Assembly: GCF_900130075.1 (NCBI RefSeq)
Contig: NZ_LT671418.1
Span: forward strand, 1,054,001-1,118,000
Direction of reading: 5' to 3'
Length of the DNA: 64,000 bases
Source of the DNA: Herminiimonas arsenitoxidans
Lineage (GTDB): Bacteria; Pseudomonadota; Gammaproteobacteria; Burkholderiales; Burkholderiaceae_D
The translations under genes and the position numbers were made by a program. Every line of letters starts with the position of its first letter. The stretch's first letter is position 1. This document shows, piece after piece, positions 1 through 9,442 of the stretch. The notes beneath the pieces are model-generated. The model was given only the letters and a program-made list of their open reading frames with translations, did not search any database and was not told the DNA's origin.

Positions 1-10
1 GCTTGTACAT
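1..10 (-). CDS. Possible start of mshM (partial, runs off left edge)
   Basis: Nine bases after the mshL stop codon, an ATG on the minus strand reads Met-Tyr-Lys before the window ends. MshM, an AAA ATPase of MSHA pilus biogenesis, commonly follows mshL and often begins Met-Tyr. An AAGAG stretch inside the end of mshL could serve as ribosome binding site. Only three codons are visible, so this is inference from gene order. Confidence 0.3.
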
Positions 11-19
11 TGCGTGCCG

Positions 20-1777
20 TTACTCTTGCGCTCTGCCGCGTGGTGCCATTGTTTGAATACGATCTTGCGCATCCAGAATATCTCGCGACCAGCTACTTTC
101 ATTATGAATAATCGTTGGTTTCAACAAGATAACCAGCTCACGTTTTTGTGTCGCCTGATTTGTATTACGAAACAGATTACCCAACACTGGCACATCACCG
201 GCACCTGGCAATTGGGAACGATCGGATGAGGTTCCTTGTCGCATCAAGCCACCCAGTGCAATGATGTTACCGTCTTGCGCACGAACCACACTATCAGTTT
301 CTGATGTACTGCTTTTCGCCAGAGGCAAAGTCAATACGCCGCCACTGGTACCCAGATTGATGACTTTTTCCGACGTTTGCACATCACTGACTGACGGATG
401 GATGTGTAAGATAATATTTCCTTGATCATCAATCTGCGGTGTCACATCAAGTACGACTCCTGAGAAAAATGGTTGCAAAGTCACGTTTGGTGTCGAGGTT
501 GTTCCTGTTACGGATGTATTGATATTGCTACTGACGTTCGTCACGAAAAACTCATCCGTACCGACCTTGAGAACTGCCTTTTGATTATTCAATGTTGCAA
601 TGCGTGGGCTGGACAACACATGTACATTTCCTTGTGTTTCCAGGAATGAAATCAACCCTGCAAAATTTTTAGTCTGCAATGCGAGACCGAACATGCTACC
701 CAGATTCGATACACCTGAGACCAAATCTTGTCCTGGTACGGCCTGCAATGCCCCTCCTGAATAGGTTCTTCCCGCCGAATCAATGCTGGATACGCCTGTG
801 GCAAGCGAACCGTTAGTTTGCAATACCGTACCAGGGGTAACCGAACCACCAGAGATACGAGTGCTTCCCGTTCTGAAAACAGACCAGTTCACACCAGTTT
901 GAAAACCATCATTCAATTCAACTTCAAGAATCTTTGCTTCCAGAATCACCTGACGATCAACTGACAACTGTGTCGCTTTGAGATACGCAGCAACGCTGCG
1001 CAATTCATCCGGCATCGCCTTGATCACAACGACCCCCGATTGCGGACTAATGACAACGCTGCGCCCATCTTTGCCACTGTCAACGATGGCATCCAGTGCA
1101 AGTTTCAACTCCGCCCAGAAATCGCTGGTAGAAGTTGTACTAATTCTGCTGCTTTCCAGTGCAGCGAGGTTAGTACCTGAATTATTGGCAGGCGCATTAT
1201 TTTGCTGATTCGAGTTGTTCAGGTTGTTATTGTTATTATTGTTTTGTCCATTACCTTGCACACTGACCGAACCAGAAATCACACGTGTAGATGATGTACC
1301 TTTACGATTCCCAGTCAGATAGTTGACTTGAAAAACACTTGTTTGCATCGTCAGCGGTTTAATGATGATGCGAGATCCTTCAACCTTATAGTCGTAACCG
1401 TATAGTTCACGAATCGCATCCAGCGCCTCGAATAAGGTTACATCTTTCAGGTTGGCAGAGATCGTCCCGCTTACATTCGGATGAACCAACATGTTATAGC
1501 GCGTTCCAATCACGATCGAATTGAAGAACTGACTGGCCTGTACATTATTGAAGGCCAGGCTGAAACGCTCTTCAAGTGGCTGCCGTGCTTTCGGCATTTC
1601 GATATTAATTGGTGGCAAAAGTGCAGCGGAAACCGCATCTTGTTTTGCCGGCTGCACGCTTGCCTGAGCTGCTTTGCTCATTTCGGCATTCATCAGATCG
1701 TAGGTCTCCCGTTTGGATGTCGGTGCTGCACATCCAGCGACAGAAATAACCAATATTACTAATAGAAATTTACGCAC
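20..1777 (-). CDS. mshL: MSHA pilus secretin MshL (PilQ/GspD family)
   Basis: This 585-residue outer-membrane secretin forms the ring through which the MSHA pilus leaves the cell. It starts with a lipoprotein signal (VISVAGC, lipid-attachment Cys16). A STN/secretin N-domain follows at about residues 75-140, an Asn/Gln-rich linker at about 178-201, and a C-terminal secretin domain from about 270 with the family's VPVLGNLF and ELVILLKP motifs near the end. It lies last in the visible mshI-N-J-K-L run, 14 bases after mshK. The poly-Asn linker is encoded by a GTT/ATT-rich tract and is unusual in length. MshL is preferred over PilQ because of the msh neighbours. Confidence 0.93.
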   Translation of the reverse strand: MRKFLLVILVISVAGCAAPTSKRETYDLMNAEMSKAAQASVQPAKQDAVSAALLPPINIEMPKARQPLEERFSLAFNNVQASQFFNSIVIGTRYNMLVHPNVSGTISANLKDVTLFEALDAIRELYGYDYKVEGSRIIIKPLTMQTSVFQVNYLTGNRKGTSSTRVISGSVSVQGNGQNNNNNNNLNNSNQQNNAPANNSGTNLAALESSRISTTSTSDFWAELKLALDAIVDSGKDGRSVVISPQSGVVVIKAMPDELRSVAAYLKATQLSVDRQVILEAKILEVELNDGFQTGVNWSVFRTGSTRISGGSVTPGTVLQTNGSLATGVSSIDSAGRTYSGGALQAVPGQDLVSGVSNLGSMFGLALQTKNFAGLISFLETQGNVHVLSSPRIATLNNQKAVLKVGTDEFFVTNVSSNINTSVTGTTSTPNVTLQPFFSGVVLDVTPQIDDQGNIILHIHPSVSDVQTSEKVINLGTSGGVLTLPLAKSSTSETDSVVRAQDGNIIALGGLMRQGTSSDRSQLPGAGDVPVLGNLFRNTNQATQKRELVILLKPTIIHNESSWSRDILDAQDRIQTMAPRGRAQE

Positions 1778-1791
1778 GCTTACCTACCTCT

Positions 1792-2163
1792 TCACTTCCG
1801 GTTATCGGGATTTTTACGATTATGACCAGGCGTTAAGCGTTTCCCTATATTAGGGAATAGCTTTAACGTTTGAAATTCGCTGCCATTGCGCAACATCACT
1901 TCACTTTCAGTAATTTTTACCAAGGTCGCACCATTAAATTTCTCACCTAATTTAACGGTATGATCACTAATGATCGCAACCTTATGGGTTGGTGAAATGA
2001 ATACCGACTGCAAAACAGGCCCACTACCAGCACCGGCCAACGCATCAGGCTGTGTCAAATTACTGGGCGGTCGCGTCGGATCTTGCAACTGTTGTGCCAA
2101 AGCAGGCAAACATACAAGGGCACCAAACAATACAATCAATGGCCGTTTCATAGATTGAGCCAT
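1792..2163 (-). CDS. mshK: MSHA biogenesis protein MshK
   Basis: A 123-residue protein with an N-terminal signal or membrane segment (residues 8-23) followed by a Pro-rich stretch (LQDPTRPPS) typical of MshK/PilP-like pilotin or alignment proteins. The rest is a small beta domain ending in a basic tail. It probably links the inner-membrane MshI/N/J proteins to the MshL secretin in the periplasm. Its start overlaps the end of mshJ by 16 bases, and mshL follows after 14 bases, so the genes are co-translated. Identification rests on position and the DPTRPP motif. Confidence 0.8.
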   Translation of the reverse strand: MAQSMKRPLIVLFGALVCLPALAQQLQDPTRPPSNLTQPDALAGAGSGPVLQSVFISPTHKVAIISDHTVKLGEKFNGATLVKITESEVMLRNGSEFQTLKLFPNIGKRLTPGHNRKNPDNRK

Positions 2164-2852
2164 TTCTTATCCAAGCTTAATGTGAATAACGTCAAGGTCA
2201 GCGTCGCACTCGGATACTCATCCACCACTAACTCTGCACTACCCCAGAATATTTGCCACGGCATACTTTCCAGAGACTTCATATAGTTCAGCATGTCCAT
2301 GTAGTTGCCTTGGACTTTTAGTTCGACCGTATGCTTGTAGACCGTCTTCACGGCATCGGACTCTTCATCTACAGGCAATATCGATGCAATTTCAGTCGCT
2401 TTCTTTTCTTCCGCCTCGGCGACTTCATTCAACTTTTTTACGGGCAATGTTTTCAAAGACAGTAACAACAGCTTGTCATTTTTTTTCAGTACGCTTTCGA
2501 GCAAATCAGCCATCCGGTTCGGCGAAACCAGACCTTTTTGCATATCGCCCAAAGCATCGTTCATTTGCTGTGCACGCTGCTGCAATTCCTGCATACGCTC
2601 GCGGATGTCGCGATTTGGATCGTTTTCCTGCGCCTTTACTCTTTGTTGAATCTGATTTTGGATATCAGCGATCTGAGCCTGTTGCTCTTTGATTTGCTGC
2701 GACAACTTGCTCTGTTTTGCATACTGCGGATCAAGCAAAGCCGCATTAATCAATAGGACGAAAATCAGCACCGCGATTGCAAAAATGATTGCACGCTCGC
2801 GCAAGGTTAAGGCATCAATCCTCAATGCCAGTTTTTGCCATGATTGCTTCAT
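2148..2852 (-). CDS. mshJ: MSHA biogenesis protein MshJ (PilO-like)
   Basis: A 234-residue bitopic inner-membrane protein. A short cytoplasmic N-terminus is followed by one membrane helix (about residues 22-40), a long periplasmic coiled coil rich in Gln/Lys/Glu (about 45-100), and a ferredoxin-like PilO/GspM-type domain. It is expected to pair with the neighbouring MshN-like protein in the inner-membrane alignment complex of the MSHA machine. Its start overlaps the preceding gene by four bases and its end overlaps mshK by 16. Confidence 0.85.
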   Translation of the reverse strand: MKQSWQKLALRIDALTLRERAIIFAIAVLIFVLLINAALLDPQYAKQSKLSQQIKEQQAQIADIQNQIQQRVKAQENDPNRDIRERMQELQQRAQQMNDALGDMQKGLVSPNRMADLLESVLKKNDKLLLLSLKTLPVKKLNEVAEAEEKKATEIASILPVDEESDAVKTVYKHTVELKVQGNYMDMLNYMKSLESMPWQIFWGSAELVVDEYPSATLTLTLFTLSLDKKWLNL

Positions 2853-3577
2853 TTTCCGCCCCCTGCAGCCTTACGCAATTGCTCCTGCAAGCTAAAAGCA
2901 GGCAAGGCTGTATTCGTCGCCTCCTCAACTGAATCTTTTTTCACCTTTACATTGGAAGAATGCAGATTGAAATTGATATAGGCAGCTGATATTGGCTGTT
3001 TCCCGCTTGAGTCCACCGATTTTTCGACTCTCGGCAACTCCATCTCCAGTGAGGAAAAAGATGCCCCTTGCATCACCGGCTCTGACTTCAGACGAGTTAA
3101 ATAAATTGGTACTAGCTCAGGGCGCAAAGTACTGCCCTCTAGAGAAATTGCACTGCCCGCTCCATGGATTGTAAAACTGGTCAGCCATACACCATCGATA
3201 ATCTGTCGTGCAAAAGCACGTAAATATTCTGCATAGCCATCGGTATTACCCAACTCCCCTTTTCGTAAAACATCCGACACTTGCTGTAAAGATCTCACCT
3301 GTGCTTCTGCTCGTTGCAATCGCGCCTCTAGACGCATGTCTTTTTCTTTTGGCACATAATCTGCCGTCACTTTCGCCAATTGGTTCTGCGCCAGTTGCAA
3401 CTGCGCTGTTACCGATTTCTGTTCCGCCTGCAAGGACGATAATTGATAGGCCGTATAAACTGTCAATAAAATAGCCGCCAGCAAGATGGCACCCAATGCC
3501 TGCACCATCGTCAACGCAGAAAAATGCTTTTCCTGCTTAAGGAAAATTGGATTGAAGAGATTAATCTGTTGACTCAT
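2849..3577 (-). CDS. PilN-like MSHA biogenesis protein (MshI2/MshN position)
   Basis: A 242-residue protein with the classic PilN start (QQINLFNPIFL), one membrane helix at about residues 24-45, a coiled coil (about 48-105) and a periplasmic alpha/beta domain. PilN-type proteins bind the actin-like PilM/MshI in the cytoplasm through their INLF motif and PilO/MshJ in the periplasm. The gene overlaps mshI upstream and mshJ downstream by four bases each. In other genomes this gene is called mshI2 or is fused to mshI, so I leave the symbol empty. Confidence 0.82.
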   Translation of the reverse strand: MSQQINLFNPIFLKQEKHFSALTMVQALGAILLAAILLTVYTAYQLSSLQAEQKSVTAQLQLAQNQLAKVTADYVPKEKDMRLEARLQRAEAQVRSLQQVSDVLRKGELGNTDGYAEYLRAFARQIIDGVWLTSFTIHGAGSAISLEGSTLRPELVPIYLTRLKSEPVMQGASFSSLEMELPRVEKSVDSSGKQPISAAYINFNLHSSNVKVKKDSVEEATNTALPAFSLQEQLRKAAGGGK

Positions 3578-4524
3578 AGTGCAACCGTTTCATGCCGTAA
3601 TGCTGCACCCAGCACCATGAAATAGCGTTGCTGCATTTCAAGCGCTCTCAACTCGGAGGCACTTCTAAAATCGAGTATGGCTTCAAGATTCAAGGTTTCA
3701 ATCGGGATATACAAATTTTCAGCCAAGTACGGGACCAAACCTGACGCTTTTTCAGCCAATGGAGCCAGCATCATTTTGGACAAAGTTATAAAGTGATACT
3801 GCCGTTCGAAATGATCCAGCGAACGCTGTAGTTCCAGCGTTACACGCTCATAACAAGATTGTTTTTGCTCATCATCTTCTTGCATCAATTGCTCAGACGT
3901 GACATCGATACGTCTCGACAAATAAAGCTCACCTGCATAAGTCACTGTTAACAAGCCGCCTTCTGCATTAAACGACAATAATGCCAAGCCACGTCCCTCA
4001 GTCTCCAGCAAGGCAGCTATGTTGCGCTGTGCCATTTCTGGAATATCAATAATGCGCAACGACATTTTTGCATCGCTAAAGAGCGTCTGCCTTTGTTCTA
4101 TTAATTGGTTACGCGCAGCAACCGCATACATTAGATGACTGCGATTTCCCGCGTTTTTATCCAGCGGTACATCAAGTACATCGATCGTTGCATCATCAAT
4201 ATGAAAATCCAGCATATCCTTCAAACGCCAGCGAATAGCCGTCTTCAACTCATCAGCAGGAACGTTGGGCGCCTCAACTGACAGTAGTTGATACTCGTTA
4301 GCCGCCATCAGATTGATACAGTGAAAACGCTCAGCGCGTAACTCCTTGCCCAACTTTTCCAACACGAGTGGAATCGTCGATCCAGCCAACGCAAAAAATG
4401 CCGCAAATTCCACCAAAGGCTTGGTAGAAGGCGAACGTTTTATGTGAGATACACTAATGCCATCTGGCTGTATACATACAACCATCCAGTCAGTGATTTT
4501 CCTTTTTTTGCCGAACCAATTCAT
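3574..4524 (-). CDS. mshI: MSHA biogenesis protein MshI (PilM-like)
   Basis: A 316-residue cytoplasmic protein of the actin-like PilM/GspL-cytoplasmic fold, without a membrane segment. It anchors the PilN-like partner encoded next, and so connects the assembly ATPase and platform to the periplasmic alignment complex. It is the first gene of the I-N-J-K-L block. The 146-base gap to mshQ contains a promoter-like sequence (4553-4581), suggesting that this half can be transcribed independently of the pilin half. Confidence 0.85.
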   Translation of the reverse strand: MNWFGKKRKITDWMVVCIQPDGISVSHIKRSPSTKPLVEFAAFFALAGSTIPLVLEKLGKELRAERFHCINLMAANEYQLLSVEAPNVPADELKTAIRWRLKDMLDFHIDDATIDVLDVPLDKNAGNRSHLMYAVAARNQLIEQRQTLFSDAKMSLRIIDIPEMAQRNIAALLETEGRGLALLSFNAEGGLLTVTYAGELYLSRRIDVTSEQLMQEDDEQKQSCYERVTLELQRSLDHFERQYHFITLSKMMLAPLAEKASGLVPYLAENLYIPIETLNLEAILDFRSASELRALEMQQRYFMVLGAALRHETVAL

Positions 4525-4552
4525 ACTGAAATTCTCGTCTAAAACCTGCGTG

Positions 4553-4581
4553 AACTTAGGGGATTAACCCATTGATGTCAA
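4553..4581 (-). promoter_or_regulatory. Candidate sigma-70 promoter for mshI-N-J-K-L
   Basis: On the minus strand there is a perfect -35 box TTGACA (4576-4581), a 17-base spacer and a weak -10 box TAAGTT (4553-4558). It lies about 30 bases before the mshI start codon, in a non-coding gap after mshQ. The -10 matches consensus at only three of six positions. Confidence 0.4.
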
Positions 4582-4670
4582 TCAGTTTTCCGGTTCTTTA
4601 CACCATAAAACAAAAGCCAAAACGATTAACAACGTATTTGTGAACTTTAGTTACTTATTTAGTTAAATCA

Positions 4671-7600
4671 TCAGTAAATCTCGCGCAAGTAAACAACCGG
4701 GCCACTTTTAAACACGCCAAAGGTTGCTCGCGCACTTGGATCGTCGTCATACACAGTACCGCTCCATTTTCCCTGCAACCACGGCATGGTAGTCGGTGTC
4801 GCCGTACACAGCTCCGGATTGTCGATGCCAAGATCGACACAAAGATCTACGCTACCTTTGGCTGTTGGAGTCGTGATCGGCTTTTTCACGACAATAACTG
4901 ATTGACCTCCAGCGAATGAAAGAGGTGAAACGATAAAATTATTGGACGGCATATTGCTCGTGTTAAGGCCGCCTTGAGGGTTTTGTACTTTGATGCTAGA
5001 GCTATCTACAACGGTGCAATTGTCATCCGTATTAGTCACAAAACCAACACCGTTTTTCCAGTACTCCACGCTCGCCTGCACCGACATACTCATCAATTCG
5101 GATCCATTGACGTTTGCCAGCCTAAGACGCCCAAAACGAATCGCAGTGGTATTCGACAGCCCACTATTCGCCACTACAGGTGTACCGTTGATAGAAGTGA
5201 TCTTTACGCCATCCGAATCCGTGATAGTCGTTCTCAACGCAAAATTTTCATATGAACCATCAGTTCCTGCTGCTAAACGGTCAAAACTAAAAATTCCGCT
5301 CACTGCATAACCACCAGCAAGCCATTTATATTGATTTGATGGATTCGCTGCAGTTGCCCCCGTTGAAGCGGGAAAATCAGGTGTAAGTCTGTCGTTTAAC
5401 GAAGCTATTACCGCACCCGAGTTGTCACCAGTAATTGAAAAAATCGAAATAGGAAGATAACCATCGGTATAACGTACTAGTTGGACGCCATTGGCACTCA
5501 TAGCCTGAAGACCGATTTGTGCGCCTAGAGCCGGTTGTCCCATATATGTAAATTTATTGCTGCATGCGGCAGTCAATGTCGCCGTAACATCATAATGATC
5601 TGGCCTGAAACGTCCCTTGGGACCCATTTGCTGACTTGTAATCACACATCCATAACGGCCACTGCTCAATGTATTGCTATTGCTCCCCATCACACAATCC
5701 TGTGTTGTGCCGTGATCTACACCATTCACCACGCCGGTAACCTGATCAACACTGGTAAAAGCAGAATCAGTTACCGCCTTTTCATTAAATGTCAGTGATC
5801 CCACATCTTCATATTGAAAGGTTCCAATCGAGGTAGAACCAGTCGCAGCAGGAAAATCGCCATTCAATGGAACATCTGTAGAAGTCGGATTAGAGACAAC
5901 GAGTGACTTATCCAGAAGCGGCGTCCCGGTATAACCCACAGTCACCCCAGGATCGGCATTAATCGCAAAATCACCGCCTGCAGCAAAATTGTCGACAGGG
6001 AAATTAAGTGCTGGCGTTGTCGATAATGCAAACTGCAAAGGTCGTATCGCAAAATTATCGCTGGAACAGGTAGATACGCCTGCAGCTGTTACACGCACTT
6101 TCGCATTTTTAGCGGCATACGGATAATTGAATGTCAGTGGTCTGCGCCCTCTGGTCGCCGCTGGTGTCGAAGAAAATGTGATATTTCCCAAACTCATCAG
6201 ACCGGCATTCGTATCACTACAATTACCACTAGCTGCCGTCGGATCAACCAAGGAAACCGCTACTGTTCCGGTATAAGCAGTATTGATTGTCCCAGAGCTG
6301 ACTGCCAGCACATCAAGAGAAACACTCGTTCCCGCCAATTTGGTATAGATCGGAGTGGCCAGTGCGGCACCAGTCTCCACTGTATCAAAACAAGCAGCAA
6401 CAAAATTCACTACACAAGTCTCTGCTGTATCACTGAAACAGCGCGTTGCATTCGACGTAGTCGGTGTGGTCGATGTAGCGCCGATAGTGACATTGACAGT
6501 GCCACTTCTGGTTAATGTCGCTGTTGTTTGCCCACCTGTAAAAGTAAGCGAATTAGAAGACCAACTACCACTTGTAGTACTTAAGTTAACGCTGACCGTC
6601 CCTGCATATAAGGCTGTGCAATCTGCATCTGCGCACGCCTTGATCACGACAGCTCCTGAGCCACACGCTCTGCCCGGATGTTCAAGCCGAATATGATGCA
6701 GCGTTAATACTTTTTGCGTGATCGAGCATACTTGCAACGAATCGATCTCATGGATATTGGCATTACTGCCCGTTGCCCCTGTGTAAGAAAGACTCCAGTT
6801 GACAGGAACCGCGGCCTGACCAGGTTCAGCCTTGGCATCAAATACCGGCACGACAAAACCATAGCTGTTACCAGAACCTGTCGTATCCCGCTCAACCGAA
6901 GTCCACGCATGTACACCATCGCTATGGTCTACGATGATGCGGTACTTATGCCCTGGTGCCGCTGCTGCTGATCCTGCGTTATCAACCCCCACCGGCAAAG
7001 TACCTGTTCCTCGCAAATAGGAGTAACCCGTAAAACCGCTGCCCGAACCCCGAATAGCGACAGAATCCGGCATGAATCCTGGCGCATTTCCTCCTGATCG
7101 CCCTTCACTATTGCTTGAGTAATTACCGAATTCATCCAATGCAATACCGAGCCACCCGCCAGAAAAACCTTCATGCGTTACATCCCCACCTTGAGCGATC
7201 TGCTTAGGTGCATAACCAAGTGAGCCACCAAATGCGCCAGCAATAGGGGGTTGCGCAGCATCCGACAACACAATTCCCATGCCATCCGCACCGGAGCCAC
7301 CATACGAATACTGCAGAAACTCGACAATAATCTTGTTACCCGCGCCAGGGAACAACCTTTGCAAGGTGGCATAAGTTGATACTTTTGTAGAGGCATTCGT
7401 CAACCTTAACCTGTTATTTGTAATCGCTGGATTACCGAATGTTCCACCTTCGTTACCAACAAACCAGTTATTGCCGGGCACTCCATTAGCTCGATCAAAA
7501 GTATCAACAAAACAAGATAAGCCACCTAGAGGTGTAATCGCCAACGATTGCACCGCCCCCAGATCCGCATTGGCATTCGCCGTAGCTTGCCGCGTGCCGG

Positions 7601-8918
7601 TAGCACCGACAACTGGTCGTAACTCATAATTCATCTCCATAGAGATGCCGGCATCATTCGATACTGGTTGCGAGGCGATATCTACCATCTCAGTCATGCT
7701 CGCAGGTGGTGACCATGTGCCAGCGCTAGTATACTCATGCACAGTCACCAACATGCTGTTCGCCTTGCTGGTTGTAACACTAGGGGCAACATGCGTTAAT
7801 GCACTGATTGTTGCAGCTCCAGCCTCATCTGCAATTGGCGCCACGATATCTACGCCGCTAAATGAAGCAATACCGCCAACCACACCCACATGCGTACCGC
7901 CCGACAAAGTCCATGCGTAATTCGTTGGTTCGCTGGCAGTCGCAATTCGATAGTAGGTTCGTAATACGCTCGAACTAGTCCCGCTTCGCACTACCTCTCG
8001 CACCAATATCCATCCGCTTGGCGGGGTAGTAACAATCGCACTCGATCGCACAGCGATTGAGGCAATCATAATGTCGTCAAGCAAGGTTCCTGCAGGCTTG
8101 GGAATCGTCAAGACATTACCTCCAGCTGGACGCAGCGCCAGCAATGCCCCAGTACTTTCCGCGTTTGTATTCATCGTGGCAACGACAGGACCGATTGCTT
8201 GCGGTGTCAACGGTCCCGTATCGAACAGTCCGATGCCTGAATCATTGCTATTGGTAGTAGTCGAAAAAATACGACGGATCCACGTGATACCACCGCTAGT
8301 TGTCATGTTTAACGCACTTGGATCGTCAGCCATATGATTAGCAAACAATACCCATGCGCCATTAGTCATTGTAGTAAGCGCACCTGACTCAATAGTGAAG
8401 TCACTAGCTGAATTGGCAACAGCAACAGGAACGTCAAATGGCGTTAGTTGATCCACACCTCTATAAGAAGCACAGCGCCCAATAATGCTATTGCCTCCGG
8501 AATGAGTAATGGTCGGATCATTCAATGATGTATTCGCTGCAATCCGCCAAAACAAAGATGCCCTATGTCCGTTGCCACTCGAAGATGAGTAGAGCGTATT
8601 CCATCCACTTGAAATCGCGTGTGCGACATTGTCATGCGACTCAACCACACACAACAATAAATCACCAGTTTGATAACTAGGCAAGGATGGATTTATATTG
8701 CCAGACCCCGCATTGTCTGTTCCTCCTTGGCCTACATAGCTGATACCAGCACTCCCGACTTGCAGACCAGCGGAACTAGCAGCACGAAACACGACTTGTG
8801 CAGAAACCTCTGGAGCAAACCCCATCAGGAATATGACACAGCATACAAGCGAGAAGAAGCAACAAAGCAAATCTTTGCCGCAATTTATCTGCCCCTGTTT
8901 TTTATCGTATTTCATCAC
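4671..8918 (-). CDS. mshQ: MshQ-like giant pilus-associated adhesin (lectin domain, DUF6701)
   Basis: A 1415-residue secreted protein. A signal peptide (cleavage near Ala40) is followed by two successive, similar Ser/Thr/Gly-rich domains (about 55-264 and 268-465). Each contains a SGW motif and a GVD motif after a Tyr-rich strand. Next comes an L-type lectin/concanavalin-like domain (about 471-710, beginning VDTFDRANG), then a long beta-rich C-terminal half with paired cysteines, the region known as DUF6701 in MshQ proteins. It is last of the pilin-half genes mshE-Q and probably sits at the pilus tip or cell surface, where the lectin fold would bind glycans. Function is inferred from domain type; no ligand can be read from sequence. 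Confidence 0.85.
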   Translation of the reverse strand: MMKYDKKQGQINCGKDLLCCFFSLVCCVIFLMGFAPEVSAQVVFRAASSAGLQVGSAGISYVGQGGTDNAGSGNINPSLPSYQTGDLLLCVVESHDNVAHAISSGWNTLYSSSSGNGHRASLFWRIAANTSLNDPTITHSGGNSIIGRCASYRGVDQLTPFDVPVAVANSASDFTIESGALTTMTNGAWVLFANHMADDPSALNMTTSGGITWIRRIFSTTTNSNDSGIGLFDTGPLTPQAIGPVVATMNTNAESTGALLALRPAGGNVLTIPKPAGTLLDDIMIASIAVRSSAIVTTPPSGWILVREVVRSGTSSSVLRTYYRIATASEPTNYAWTLSGGTHVGVVGGIASFSGVDIVAPIADEAGAATISALTHVAPSVTTSKANSMLVTVHEYTSAGTWSPPASMTEMVDIASQPVSNDAGISMEMNYELRPVVGATGTRQATANANADLGAVQSLAITPLGGLSCFVDTFDRANGVPGNNWFVGNEGGTFGNPAITNNRLRLTNASTKVSTYATLQRLFPGAGNKIIVEFLQYSYGGSGADGMGIVLSDAAQPPIAGAFGGSLGYAPKQIAQGGDVTHEGFSGGWLGIALDEFGNYSSNSEGRSGGNAPGFMPDSVAIRGSGSGFTGYSYLRGTGTLPVGVDNAGSAAAAPGHKYRIIVDHSDGVHAWTSVERDTTGSGNSYGFVVPVFDAKAEPGQAAVPVNWSLSYTGATGSNANIHEIDSLQVCSITQKVLTLHHIRLEHPGRACGSGAVVIKACADADCTALYAGTVSVNLSTTSGSWSSNSLTFTGGQTTATLTRSGTVNVTIGATSTTPTTSNATRCFSDTAETCVVNFVAACFDTVETGAALATPIYTKLAGTSVSLDVLAVSSGTINTAYTGTVAVSLVDPTAASGNCSDTNAGLMSLGNITFSSTPAATRGRRPLTFNYPYAAKNAKVRVTAAGVSTCSSDNFAIRPLQFALSTTPALNFPVDNFAAGGDFAINADPGVTVGYTGTPLLDKSLVVSNPTSTDVPLNGDFPAATGSTSIGTFQYEDVGSLTFNEKAVTDSAFTSVDQVTGVVNGVDHGTTQDCVMGSNSNTLSSGRYGCVITSQQMGPKGRFRPDHYDVTATLTAACSNKFTYMGQPALGAQIGLQAMSANGVQLVRYTDGYLPISIFSITGDNSGAVIASLNDRLTPDFPASTGATAANPSNQYKWLAGGYAVSGIFSFDRLAAGTDGSYENFALRTTITDSDGVKITSINGTPVVANSGLSNTTAIRFGRLRLANVNGSELMSMSVQASVEYWKNGVGFVTNTDDNCTVVDSSSIKVQNPQGGLNTSNMPSNNFIVSPLSFAGGQSVIVVKKPITTPTAKGSVDLCVDLGIDNPELCTATPTTMPWLQGKWSGTVYDDDPSARATFGVFKSGPVVYLREIY

Positions 8919-8977
8919 TTTTATTTTTTTAATAGCTAGATAAAATCTTCAGAAACACCCATCCCTATCAAGCGCAA

Positions 8978-9442
8978 TCACAATCGCACCTGCACTACTC
9001 TTTGCACGTAATCGCTACTATTTGGTGCTGCATTGGGACATGTCCCACCCGCCGGTATATTGCATGCTGTCGCTTCAATGACAGCGCTATTGATATTGAG
9101 TCCCAAACCGTTATCCGGCGTACATACAACCGTTACAGTAAAACCGTTCAAGGATGTTCCTGCGGGCAGCGCGATATTATTGGCAACAGCAGCACCGCAA
9201 TAAGCTGGTACTTGCATTCTTTGATATATCCCCCACTCGGCACCTGCACGCGCGGCTTGATAAGCACGCGTTCCTTGCACGTCCAGTCCAGAACTTTGAT
9301 GCTGCACCGTAGAAATCGTGACCATTGCAACGCCCAATGCAGCCAACACAACCAAGAGAAAGATGGCGCTGACCAGACTGAATCCGCCGGCCTTGCACAT
9401 ACGAACACCACGTATGTCATATCCAGATCGTTGAAAAATCAT
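8978..9442 (-). CDS. mshP: MSHA minor pilin-like protein MshP
   Basis: A 154-residue protein with a prepilin-like N-terminus (AGGFSLVSAIFLLVVLAALG) but no Glu at position +5 of the mature chain, where type IV pilins normally carry one. This pattern is seen in MshP/PilX/GspK-type tip subunits. The remainder is a small domain with four cysteines (PAYCGAA, VVCTPD, ATACNIP, GGTCPN). It overlaps mshO by four bases. Confidence 0.82.
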   Translation of the reverse strand: MIFQRSGYDIRGVRMCKAGGFSLVSAIFLLVVLAALGVAMVTISTVQHQSSGLDVQGTRAYQAARAGAEWGIYQRMQVPAYCGAAVANNIALPAGTSLNGFTVTVVCTPDNGLGLNINSAVIEATACNIPAGGTCPNAAPNSSDYVQRVVQVRL

